Positions 23,511 to 30,802 of a stretch of 38,743 nucleotides of DNA are shown here, piece after piece. The stretch spans positions 1 to 38,743 of the forward strand of contig JAUZPY010000006.1 in the NCBI GenBank assembly GCA_030705805.1, read 5' to 3'. The notes beneath the pieces were generated by a model. That model worked only from the letters and a program-made list of their open reading frames with translations, was not told the origin of the DNA and made no database searches. A program made the translations under genes and the position numbers. The stretch is from Bacillota bacterium. Its GTDB lineage: Bacteria > Bacillota > Clostridia > CAKSNL01 > HGM11501. Each line of letters begins with the position of its first letter. The first letter of the stretch is position 1.

Positions 23511-23947
23511 CAAACAACTTTTGATAGTGCTAAGACCAGCACAGATAATATTCCGAAGAATAAAAATCCGGTTAAAAGAATACAGCAATTTTTAATAAAA
23601 GTTAATAACTCAGTCTGGCGTTTTACGGCTTCTTCTTGTTTCTTTAAGGAATCTTTTATATTATTAAGCTGTTCGCCTTGACGAAGTATTTCAAAAAACT
23701 GTTTAGATAAAAGGTATGCCTGAATTTCAGAATCTTTTAGGCCGGAATCTTTTATACGAAAAAAAGAAGTTGGAATAAGCCCCGGACTACAATCTGATTT
23801 TACATCTTCCGGGAGAGACTTGCCATTATGCAAATATTGAGAAAAAGACAAGTTTTCTTCATGGCTGCATGGCTGTTTTTCCAGAAATCCCAGCCGCAAT
23901 TTATAATCTGTAATTTTTTTCTTAAAGTCTTTTGTGTCTTTACTCAT
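23510..23947 (-). CDS. Small tail-anchored membrane protein of unknown function
   Basis: I do not recognise this 145-aa protein. The N-terminal 110 residues are polar, with a lysine-rich start (MSKDTKDFKKKITDYKL) and a likely coiled coil around LRQGEQLNNIKDSLKKQEEA. One hydrophobic segment (about 122-143, ILLTGFLFFGILSVLVLAL) ends the protein, suggesting a tail anchor with the bulk in the cytoplasm. Three cysteines are present, two adjacent to the membrane. GGGGG precedes two tandem ATG codons; the second (23947) has the better spacing, the first is 23950. It is monocistronic, with its own terminator. Confidence 0.6.
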   Translation of the reverse strand: MSKDTKDFKKKITDYKLRLGFLEKQPCSHEENLSFSQYLHNGKSLPEDVKSDCSPGLIPTSFFRIKDSGLKDSEIQAYLLSKQFFEILRQGEQLNNIKDSLKKQEEAVKRQTELLTFIKNCCILLTGFLFFGILSVLVLALSKVV

Positions 23948-24050
23948 CATATTCCCCCATAAAATTAATGTTTTCTACATTATACCCTAATATGATTGTT
24001 TTTTCAAGCATTTTGTTGCTGCAAAAATTAGGTAAAATATAATATATTAA

Positions 24051-24824
24051 TTATCTTTTTTTAAGCTCACTTGGGGAAAAGCCCGTGTGTTGTCTGAAAG
24101 CTTTTGAAAAAGCAGATGGGCTGCTATAACCTGTTTCCTCTGCCGCCGCAGATACAGCCATTCCTGATTCCAACATATATATTGCCATGTTAAGCCTAAG
24201 GCTTTTTATATAGTTATAAGGAGAAACTCCGGTAATTTTTTTGAATAGCCGAATAAAATAATTAAGCTCTAAGTGAAATTGCTTTGATAAATTTACAACA
24301 GAAAGCTCCTCATTATAATGATTTTGAATATATAAAAGGACGTCGGAAATTCTCTTGTCCTTTATTCTGGGCAAAGAAATTTCTTCATCTATAAGCTTTA
24401 AAAGACCATATAAATAAAGCTTTGCAAGCTCAGTATAATCATTGCTTTCTCCATTATTAATCAGAGTAAAAGGGTGGCTTTTTATATATTCGGAAAATGC
24501 TAAAGCAGCTGCTTTTACAGTTGGATATTTTTCGGCATTGATGGAAGCCGGACCAAAAAAATCAAAAGGCGGCCACAAAGAAAAATCTACGTAGCTATGA
24601 TCGAGTGGGTTTGACATATCCTGCCTTGGCGAAAAACTGAAATTTTCCGGAAAAATATATACATAGCCGGGAATAAGCTTTAAATCTGTTCCGTTTTCAA
24701 GTTTCACATAAGCGGTGCCGGAATGTATATAGTAAAGGCGGTTTACTCTCAAGGATTTGTTGATATCCCAATGTTCTCCCGGTATTGATCTTCCGTAAAC
24801 ATAAAATTTAAATGTATCATTCAT
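24051..24824 (-). CDS. AraC-family regulator, divergent from the fucosidase gene
   Basis: This 257-aa protein has an N-terminal cupin-like sugar-sensing domain (about 1-140, with GYVYIFPENFSFSPRQ) and a C-terminal pair of helix-turn-helix motifs (about 155-257: LSVVNLSKQFHLELNYFIRL, then SAAAEETGYSSPSAFSKAFR). ATG 24824 follows GAGGTGAT at 4-nt spacing. It is transcribed away from the alpha-L-fucosidase gene across 146 bp that hold two 18-bp direct repeats, so it is probably the local activator, responding to fucose or a fucosylated sugar. The ligand is inference. Confidence 0.88.
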   Translation of the reverse strand: MNDTFKFYVYGRSIPGEHWDINKSLRVNRLYYIHSGTAYVKLENGTDLKLIPGYVYIFPENFSFSPRQDMSNPLDHSYVDFSLWPPFDFFGPASINAEKYPTVKAAALAFSEYIKSHPFTLINNGESNDYTELAKLYLYGLLKLIDEEISLPRIKDKRISDVLLYIQNHYNEELSVVNLSKQFHLELNYFIRLFKKITGVSPYNYIKSLRLNMAIYMLESGMAVSAAAEETGYSSPSAFSKAFRQHTGFSPSELKKR

Positions 24825-24901
24825 TTTATCACCTCAAAAGCTTATTTAAGACAAGTTTTAGTTTATTTGGGAAATTGACTTGATTCCTTTTTATGATACT
24901 A

Positions 24902-24937
24902 TAATTATAGCATATATTTTAATTATAACATATACTT
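24902..24937 (+). promoter_or_regulatory. Two 18-bp direct repeats before the fucosidase gene
   Basis: TAATTATAGCATATATTT (24902-24919) and TAATTATAACATATACTT (24920-24937) match at 16 of 18 positions and are head to tail. AraC proteins commonly bind direct repeats beside the -35. TTGACT (24875-24880) with TATAAT (24900-24905) would be a 19-bp-spaced promoter overlapping the first repeat. The AT-rich composition makes chance matches easier. Confidence 0.45.
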
Positions 24938-24970
24938 TTTTGTAAAAAAAGTAATTATTGGAGGTTTATT

Positions 24971-25945
24971 ATGGCAACGCTTGAGGGAAATAAAAAATGG
25001 TTTAAAGAAGCAAAGTTTGGCATGATGATTCATTGGGGCTTATATGCACTGCCTGCCGGTGAATGGAAGGGCAAGAGAATGGACTATATAGGAGAATGGT
25101 TACAGTCCAAATACCGTATACCGATAAATGAATACAGCAAACTTGCAGATGGTTTTAATCCCATTTTTTTTGATGCTGAAGAATGGGTTAAGCTTGCCAA
25201 GGATGCAGGAATGAAATACATAGTGGCAACCAGCAAGCATCACGACGGCTTTGCTATGTACCATTCTGAAGTTGACAAGTATAACGTTTATGATGCAACT
25301 TCCTGGAAAAGGGACTTTATAGAGGAACTTTCAGAGGCCTGCAAGCGGCATGATATGAAAATGGGCATTTATTATTCCCAAGCCCTTGACTGGCATGACC
25401 CTGATGGAGGGGGATATGGGGCAAGTAAACTAAATTATGACATGAGCTGGACTAATGACTGGGATTTTCAGAATGTGGAAGAAAAAAATTATACTCGCTG
25501 TTTTGAAAGGAAAATAAAACCCCAACTGAAAGAAATATTGACAAAGTATGGAGAGCTGTGTCTTATATGGTTTGATACCCCGCACACTATTTCACCTTCT
25601 CAGAGCTTGGAACTCTACGATATGGTGAGAAAGTATCAGCCCGGATGTTTGGTTAATTCAAGAATAGGCAATGGAATCGGAGATTATAAAAGTATGGGTG
25701 ACAACCAGATAGCCAGGGAGAGTTTCATTGAAGAACTGGCTGAAACTCCGGCTACCTTAAATGATACTTGGGGATACAAGTCTTTTGATAACAATTGGAA
25801 GGAGGCAGAAAAGATAGCAGAGATAAAAAAGTATTTAAATGAACGGGGAGTAAATTATCTTCTTAACGTAGGGCCTGACTATCTGGGACGAATACCTGCA
25901 CCCAGCTGCGATATTTTAAGAGAAGTAGGAAATATAACAAAATAA
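24971..25945 (+). CDS. Alpha-L-fucosidase, glycoside hydrolase family 29
   Basis: This 324-aa enzyme is a GH29 catalytic barrel that releases alpha-linked L-fucose. It begins FKEAKFGMMIHWGLYALPAGEW, shows TSKHHDGFAMYHS (residues 88-99), and has the predicted nucleophile Asp202 in CLIWFDTP; other GH29 enzymes usually read WFDG. It has no signal peptide, so it should act in the cytoplasm on imported fucosylated oligosaccharides. Only the catalytic domain is present; the C-terminal beta-sandwich of larger members is missing. The ATG follows TTGGAGG at about 8 nt. It is controlled with the divergent AraC gene and ends at a hairpin. Confidence 0.92.
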   Translation: MATLEGNKKWFKEAKFGMMIHWGLYALPAGEWKGKRMDYIGEWLQSKYRIPINEYSKLADGFNPIFFDAEEWVKLAKDAGMKYIVATSKHHDGFAMYHSEVDKYNVYDATSWKRDFIEELSEACKRHDMKMGIYYSQALDWHDPDGGGYGASKLNYDMSWTNDWDFQNVEEKNYTRCFERKIKPQLKEILTKYGELCLIWFDTPHTISPSQSLELYDMVRKYQPGCLVNSRIGNGIGDYKSMGDNQIARESFIEELAETPATLNDTWGYKSFDNNWKEAEKIAEIKKYLNERGVNYLLNVGPDYLGRIPAPSCDILREVGNITK

Positions 25946-25950
25946 ATATT

Positions 25951-25980
25951 AGGTACAGCAATTTTGCTGTACCTTTAATA
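25951..25980 (+). terminator. Terminator of the fucosidase gene
   Basis: AGGTACAGCA (25951-25960), loop ATTT, TGCTGTACCT (25965-25974), then TTAATATT: a perfect 10-bp stem with a weak U-tract. Confidence 0.7.
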
Positions 25981-26078
25981 TTGACATAAGAATGAAGAAA
26001 GGTTATAATTTTAATTAAGCCGATTATGTTTTCCTCTTATAAAGCAATTGTAAAAATAAATAGTATCTTTGCAAAGTG

Positions 26079-26107
26079 TTGACAAAAATTTTTTATTGGT
26101 ATATAAT
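26079..26107 (+). promoter_or_regulatory. Consensus sigma-A promoter of the mgtC transcript
   Basis: TTGACA (26079-26084), 17 bp, TATAAT (26102-26107): both boxes match the consensus exactly. The expected start is near 26114, giving a leader of about 105 nt. Confidence 0.88.
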
Positions 26108-26145
26108 TATATCATATAAATATATTTTTAGTGCAGAGAAGATAG

Positions 26146-26187
26146 TCGCACAGCAGAGGAATTTCCTATTGCGTGCGATTTTTTATT
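26146..26187 (+). promoter_or_regulatory. Terminator-like hairpin in the mgtC leader (candidate attenuator)
   Basis: TCGCAC (26146-26151) pairs with GTGCGA (26173-26178), continued by GCA/TGC and AGGA/TCCT, and is followed directly by TTTTTTATTTTA. This is an intrinsic terminator placed between a consensus promoter and the gene. GTGC at 26131-26134 could pair with GCAC inside the left arm and open it. The leader is too short for the Mg2+ M-box, and I recognise no known class. Confidence 0.6.
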
Positions 26188-26217
26188 TTACTTAATTGCT
26201 ATTAGGAGGTGTTTTTA

Positions 26218-26883
26218 ATGGGCATAATGGATATTTTAATTGCAGCAATGAAACTGGTTTTAGCTGTAGTATTAAGCGGTTTAATCGGATTGGAAAGAGA
26301 ACATAAGCATCGTCCGGCAGGTTTTAAAACTCATATTCTCGTTTGCGTCGGAGCAACCTTAACTATGATGATATCGCTTTATATGCGAGAAAAAGGAATT
26401 GAAACGGACGGTTCAAGACTGGGAGCACAAGTTATTTCCGGTATTGGCTTTTTGGGAGCCGGTACAATAATAAGGGAAGGCGCTAATGTTAGGGGGCTTA
26501 CTACCGCAGCAACATTATGGGCAGTTGCCTGCATTGGTCTTGCGGTGGGTATTGGATATTACATAGGAGCAATATTTGCTTCACTTATAATTTTTGCCGT
26601 TTTAAAGATTTTGGGAATTATCGGAAGCAAGTTAAATGAACAATCTGCGAATTTAATTATTCATATTACAGCTAAAAACAGCCCTGAAATCATTGGGCAA
26701 ATATGCCGCGTCCTAGGCAAGTTCAAAGCAACGGTTAAAAATATGGAGTTTATATCCGATGAGGAGACGGAAGAGGATAAGGTCATGTTGTGCTTTACCT
26801 TAATTCTGATCCATAGGACTCCGCACACAGAAATATTTTCCGCCATATCAGCAATAGATGGCGTATATAAAGTAGAGGAATAA
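26218..26883 (+). CDS. MgtC/SapB-family membrane protein
   Basis: This 221-aa protein has four or five transmembrane segments with the family signature GLIGLEREHKHRPAGFKTHI and QVISGIGFLGAGTII, followed by RGLTTAATLWAVACIGLAVG. A soluble C-terminal domain of about 75 residues is ACT-like. MgtC proteins help cells cope with low magnesium and, in pathogens, modulate ATP synthase; in Gram-positive commensals the role is less clear. ATG 26218 has AGGAGG at 8-nt spacing; the GTG at 26209 lies in that site. It is joined to pgeF with a 1-bp gap. Leader attenuation is likely. Confidence 0.9.
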   Translation: MGIMDILIAAMKLVLAVVLSGLIGLEREHKHRPAGFKTHILVCVGATLTMMISLYMREKGIETDGSRLGAQVISGIGFLGAGTIIREGANVRGLTTAATLWAVACIGLAVGIGYYIGAIFASLIIFAVLKILGIIGSKLNEQSANLIIHITAKNSPEIIGQICRVLGKFKATVKNMEFISDEETEEDKVMLCFTLILIHRTPHTEIFSAISAIDGVYKVEE

Positions 26884-26884
26884 T

Positions 26885-27685
26885 ATGAATATAGGATTTA
26901 TTCATCACAATATAGAAGGATTTTGTTACCTTACCGCGCCAAGCCTTGACGAATGTGGAGTGCGTCATTGCTTCACTACCAGGTTAGGAGGGGTATCTAA
27001 GGCTCATTTGTCAGAGCTGAACCTTGGTTTTGGCAGAGGTGACGATGAATTTGCACTTAAGGAAAATTATCGCCGCGTGTTTGATTGTTTAGGCTTTACA
27101 GGAGAAAATTTGTCTACTACTATGCAAATACATAAAACTAATGTAGCCTACGTTGAAAAGCCGATATTAAGATCTGAGAATTGTGATGCCCTTATCACAG
27201 ACAAACCGAAGATTCCACTGATGAGTTACTGTGCTGATTGCGTACCGATTCTTATTTACGACCGCAGAAAAAACTGTGCGGCAACGTGTCATAGCGGCTG
27301 GAGGGGAACTGCTTCAAAAATTGCATTAGTTACAGTCCAAAGAATGAAATCGTTATTTGGAAGTGATCCGGAGGATCTTTTGTGCGCAATTGGCCCATCT
27401 ATAGGGAAGTGCTGCTTTGAGGTTATGGATGATGTTGTGGATATATTTAAAGAATCTTTTAACGAATTTTCGCAGGAGCTTATAAAAGAAGATGATGATG
27501 GAATTCATTACCGCATAAATTTGCAGAAGGCAGTTGCCTTGGCGCTTTATGAAGCAGGAATACCCGATGAAAATTTGAGTATGGCTGATGAATGTACACT
27601 GTGTCATAACGACTTGTATTTTTCGTCAAGAGGCGGGAAAAAGCTTTTTGGAGCAATGGGTGCTTTTATAGAACTGAAAGGATAA
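26885..27685 (+). CDS. pgeF: PgeF/YfiH-family multicopper-oxidase-like (LACC1-type) protein
   Basis: This 266-aa protein is of the YfiH/PgeF family, once called polyphenol oxidases. Family members have been shown to act on purine nucleosides (phosphorolysis, adenosine deamination) and, in E. coli, to edit peptidoglycan precursors by removing L-Ser misincorporated in place of L-Ala. The metal site residues are visible in TMQIHKTNV, SYCADCVPI and CHSGWRGT. Length is normal. AGAGGAA in the end of mgtC serves as its ribosome site. It is followed after 3 bp by the binding lipoprotein, so the three probably share a transcript. Confidence 0.9.
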   Translation: MNIGFIHHNIEGFCYLTAPSLDECGVRHCFTTRLGGVSKAHLSELNLGFGRGDDEFALKENYRRVFDCLGFTGENLSTTMQIHKTNVAYVEKPILRSENCDALITDKPKIPLMSYCADCVPILIYDRRKNCAATCHSGWRGTASKIALVTVQRMKSLFGSDPEDLLCAIGPSIGKCCFEVMDDVVDIFKESFNEFSQELIKEDDDGIHYRINLQKAVALALYEAGIPDENLSMADECTLCHNDLYFSSRGGKKLFGAMGAFIELKG

Positions 27686-27688
27686 AAT

Positions 27689-29215
27689 ATGAAAAAATTA
27701 CTTGTGGTGCTGCTTATACTTTCACTGCTTTTTACAGGCTGCACAAAGAGCAGCAAAAAAGAAACGGAGACTGTGTCTGCGCCGATTCCTGTTTCCGGAG
27801 GAACAGTAAATGTCGGAATTAGGCGCCCTGACACTTTTAATCCACTTACAACTCAATATAGCAGCTGCCGGGAAGTATTTAATCTTTTATATGACAGTCT
27901 GATAAATCTTAGCAGCAATTTTGTACCTACAGGTAATCTGGCCGCCAAATGTATTTATAAAGATGATGGAAAAACGTTGGAAGTTGATCTCAGGGATGGT
28001 GTAAAATGGTCAGACGGTTCTTCGTTTACCTCTGCAGATGTTTTGTATACTGTTAATTTCATAAAAGAGCATGATACAAGCTATAATGCTTGCCTGGATA
28101 ATGTTGTAAAGACATATTCCAGTTCCGGAAATTCAGTAATATTTGAGTTGCAGCAGCCGGACTACGGCTTTGCATCCATGCTTGTTTTTCCTATTATAAA
28201 AAGCGGCTTTGGCGATTATGAAGCTGCTCCTGTCGGAACAGGGGGGTTCATCTTATCTAATGAAGGAATAAAGGAAAGCGGGTTTGCGCTTACTTATAAT
28301 CAGAATTATCATTTGGGAAGACCATACATTGAGCATGTTAATGTAAAATACTTAAATACTGATCTTAAAATGGAAAGTGCCTTTTCATCCGGTGATATTG
28401 ATTTCCTGTGGGATGGGGATTTATCTTCCTTCTCAGAAAAAAAGGGGATTGATGAATGGGTACAAAACCGTAGCTGTTATGAATTTTTAGGATTCAACTA
28501 TAATTGCCAGATCTTTTCTGATGACGTTGTGCGCCAAGCAATTTCTAAGGCTATCAACAGAGAAGAATTAAAGAATCTTACAGCAGATGTTGTAATTACT
28601 CCTACTAATGCGCCTATCCATCCATCCTCTGCTATTTATGATAAGCAATTGGATGAAGAAGAATATACGCAAGGAAGCGCAACCGAGCTGCTGATTAATG
28701 ACGGATATACGCTTAGTGCTTCTAATGTATTTACAAAGGGCGGTGCTAATTTATCCTTTGAAATAATAGTAAATAATGATAATGAGTTAAGGGTGCGTGT
28801 TGCTACGGCCGTTTCGGAAGCTTTGTCCAGAAACGGTATTTCCACTAAGGTTGTCTGCCTCAGTAATGAGGAGTATAAAAGACGAATTGAAGCGGGAGAA
28901 TATCAAATCTTTATAGGCGGAACAATAATCGGAAACATGAAGAATCATACATTCCTATTAGGAAGCAGCGGAAAAAGTAACTATTTTGGATATTCCGGCG
29001 GAGTAATGGACCTTAGAATTGAAGCTTTGATGTCAGCAAAAGAGTCGGAGGAAAAAGCAGAGGGCAGAAAGTTTTTGAGAAGCTTTACTCAGAGTCAGCC
29101 TTTGGTGGGTCTGTATTTTTCGGACAGAAAGGTACTTTCAAAAACAGGCATTTATGTTGCAGCTTTAAGTCCATCCGGAATATTTAAATACTTTTACTCT
29201 TGGTACCGGTATTAG
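27689..29215 (+). CDS. Family 5 extracellular solute-binding lipoprotein (peptide/nickel type)
   Basis: This 508-aa lipoprotein starts with a type II signal peptide and lipobox LLFTGC, placing it on the outer face of the membrane. The mature part is an SBP family 5 domain (DSLINLSSNFVPTGNLA, VKWSDGSSFTSADVLYTV), as in oligopeptide or nickel ABC importers. No permease or ATPase gene is next to it, so it is an orphan receptor. AAAGGAT lies 6 nt before the ATG. It follows pgeF after 3 bp. The binding specificity cannot be read. Confidence 0.9.
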   Translation: MKKLLVVLLILSLLFTGCTKSSKKETETVSAPIPVSGGTVNVGIRRPDTFNPLTTQYSSCREVFNLLYDSLINLSSNFVPTGNLAAKCIYKDDGKTLEVDLRDGVKWSDGSSFTSADVLYTVNFIKEHDTSYNACLDNVVKTYSSSGNSVIFELQQPDYGFASMLVFPIIKSGFGDYEAAPVGTGGFILSNEGIKESGFALTYNQNYHLGRPYIEHVNVKYLNTDLKMESAFSSGDIDFLWDGDLSSFSEKKGIDEWVQNRSCYEFLGFNYNCQIFSDDVVRQAISKAINREELKNLTADVVITPTNAPIHPSSAIYDKQLDEEEYTQGSATELLINDGYTLSASNVFTKGGANLSFEIIVNNDNELRVRVATAVSEALSRNGISTKVVCLSNEEYKRRIEAGEYQIFIGGTIIGNMKNHTFLLGSSGKSNYFGYSGGVMDLRIEALMSAKESEEKAEGRKFLRSFTQSQPLVGLYFSDRKVLSKTGIYVAALSPSGIFKYFYSWYRY

Positions 29216-29306
29216 GATATGGGAAAAAGGGAATAATTAACAAAATAGAGGAATTAAGATTTTTTTGAAGAATATTAAAGATATAAGACATTAAGGAGGA
29301 ATTACT

Positions 29307-29867
29307 ATGATACTTAATCCTGTTTTGAACGGTGAGGTAAAGCCGGATATATATTCTAAGCTTTTAGAGGAACGTAAGATTTTGTTGTTTAACGAAGTTG
29401 ACGATGACCTTGCCTGCTCTGTTATTGCACAGCTTTTATATCTGGAATCCGTTGATCCGGAAAAAGATATTTATCTCTACATTAATTCGCCCGGTGGCAG
29501 CGTTTCAGCCGGATTTGGAATTTATGATACAATGCACAGTATAAAGTGTAATGTTGTTACAGTTTGTGTTGGCATTGCTGCTTCAATGGGTGCTGTCCTT
29601 CTTTCCGGCGGCACAAAAGGAAAAAGATTTGTTACAAAGAATTCAGAGGTTATGATTCATCAGGTTCTTGGGGGAGTTACAGGACAGGCTACAAATATGG
29701 AGCTTTCATCTAAACATCTGCTCAGAACAAAAGATAGATTAAATCAAATTCTTGCCGAAAATTCCGGTCAGCCTCTTTCGATTATTGAAAAAGATACGGA
29801 CCGTGACAATTGGATGAGCGCAGAAGAAGCAATTGCTTATGGCATTGCAGATAAGATAGAAGAGTAA
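29307..29867 (+). CDS. clpP: ClpP-family serine protease
   Basis: This 186-aa protein has the ClpP catalytic triad: Ser93 in GIAASMGAVLL, His118 in VMIHQVLGG, and Asp in DTDRDNWMSAEEA. It forms a barrel peptidase that degrades proteins fed by a Clp ATPase. No clpX, clpC or clpA is adjacent, and the N-terminus (MILNPVLNGEVKPDIYSKLL) lacks the usual start with VPxVxEQT that forms the axial gate. It may be a second ClpP isoform or a relocated main copy. AAGGAGG precedes the ATG at about 8 nt. It appears monocistronic, with its own terminator. Confidence 0.9.
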   Translation: MILNPVLNGEVKPDIYSKLLEERKILLFNEVDDDLACSVIAQLLYLESVDPEKDIYLYINSPGGSVSAGFGIYDTMHSIKCNVVTVCVGIAASMGAVLLSGGTKGKRFVTKNSEVMIHQVLGGVTGQATNMELSSKHLLRTKDRLNQILAENSGQPLSIIEKDTDRDNWMSAEEAIAYGIADKIEE

Positions 29868-29893
29868 AGGAAGGCGTAGCCTTCCTTTTTTAT
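29867..29893 (+). terminator. Terminator of clpP
   Basis: AAGGAAGGC (29867-29875), loop GTA, GCCTTCCTT (29879-29887), then TTTTA. The stem begins directly at the stop codon. Confidence 0.85.
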
Positions 29894-30186
29894 GTGAAAT
29901 AGGCAGATTGCGAGCTTTAGGACTAACTCTATGCTGCGCCTCAACTGATAAATATTCTCGTTTTTTTCCACCTGCCATTTTGTCGCCATTAAGGCATTAA
30001 GCCTGCTTAGTCCTCCACCTTGCAGGATAGAAAAAGTCCTTGAGAAGATGCAAAAATTGTATAACACAATAAACTTTATTTTACGACAGAAAAACTCAAA
30101 TCTTGATAATATAAACAGCAAAGAGTATTTTAATCTTTTTTGCTATTTAAAGGTGAAATAAATCCGGAATATGGATTTTTTGCTAC
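29894..30186. other. Non-coding interval
   Basis: I see no gene here. Open frames on the minus strand run through it into clpP antisense, but they have no ribosome site and no family I recognise. CCTGC (30001-30005) with GCAGG (30021-30025) is a weak hairpin. The first 140 bp are less AT-rich than the rest, which may mark a decayed gene or repeat. Confidence 0.4.
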
Positions 30187-30215
30187 TTGAACTTATATGA
30201 TTTTTATAGTAAAAT
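30187..30215 (+). promoter_or_regulatory. Sigma-A promoter of the Nudix-MATE unit
   Basis: TTGAAC (30187-30192), 17 bp, TAAAAT (30210-30215). The start codon follows after 29 bp, with AAAGGAG between. Confidence 0.7.
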
Positions 30216-30244
30216 AATAGTATTATGTCAAAGGAGCAAAAAAC

Positions 30245-30802
30245 ATGGAACAATTAATGATATTAAATGAAGACGGTACACCTTCAGGCAGTATTGCTGA
30301 CCGCAGCATCGCCCATAGGGAAGGACTTTTACATGGTACCAGTCAAATATTTATATATAGAATAAGAAGCGGCGAGCTTGAAATTTTACTTCAGCGCAGA
30401 AGTGAACATAAAGATAGTTTTCCCGGCTTGCTTGATATTTCCTGTGCAGGACATGTGCCTCTTGGGGAAAGCTATGAAAGCAATGCTTTAAAAGAACTCT
30501 CTGAAGAGCTTGGTATCAAGGCTAAAAGTTCAGATTTAACCTTTGTAGGCTATTTTCGTTCATCTAAAATTAATGAATTTTACGGACAAGTATTTAATGA
30601 CAGGCAAATTAGTGCTGTTTACATAATGCATCTTGATGTTCCCTCAGAGAAAATTGTTTTTCAAGAAGAAGAGATTTCAGAAGTCTTTTGGATGAAGGAT
30701 AAGGACATATCAAAAAGATTGCTTGTTTCTGATGAGGAATTTTGCATAAATGCAAAGCGGTATTTTAAAGTAGTAAGTATTATTAAGGAGGCGATTAATT
30801 GA
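30245..30802 (+). CDS. Nudix hydrolase, isopentenyl-diphosphate-isomerase-like / YfcD type
   Basis: This 185-aa protein has a Nudix box G-x5-E-x7-KELSEELG (GHVPLGESYESNALKELSEELGI), where Lys takes the place usually held by Arg. The N-terminus (ILNEDGTPSGSIADRSIAHR) and LLQRRSEHKDSFPGLLDIS are of the YfcD/IDI-like group, whose substrates are mostly unknown nucleoside or prenyl diphosphates. ATG 30245 follows AAAGGAG at about 9 nt. Its stop overlaps the TTG start of the MATE gene, so they are translated together. That pairing suggests, without proof, detoxification. Confidence 0.9.
   Translation: MEQLMILNEDGTPSGSIADRSIAHREGLLHGTSQIFIYRIRSGELEILLQRRSEHKDSFPGLLDISCAGHVPLGESYESNALKELSEELGIKAKSSDLTFVGYFRSSKINEFYGQVFNDRQISAVYIMHLDVPSEKIVFQEEEISEVFWMKDKDISKRLLVSDEEFCINAKRYFKVVSIIKEAIN

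Noticed and set aside
26114-26217. M-box Mg2+ riboswitch before mgtC
   Set aside because: The leader is about 105 nt and lacks the M-box core helices; it is reported as an unknown attenuator candidate.
29739-30121. Minus-strand frames overlapping clpP and the following gap
   Set aside because: Antisense to a clear gene, no ribosome site, no recognisable domain.
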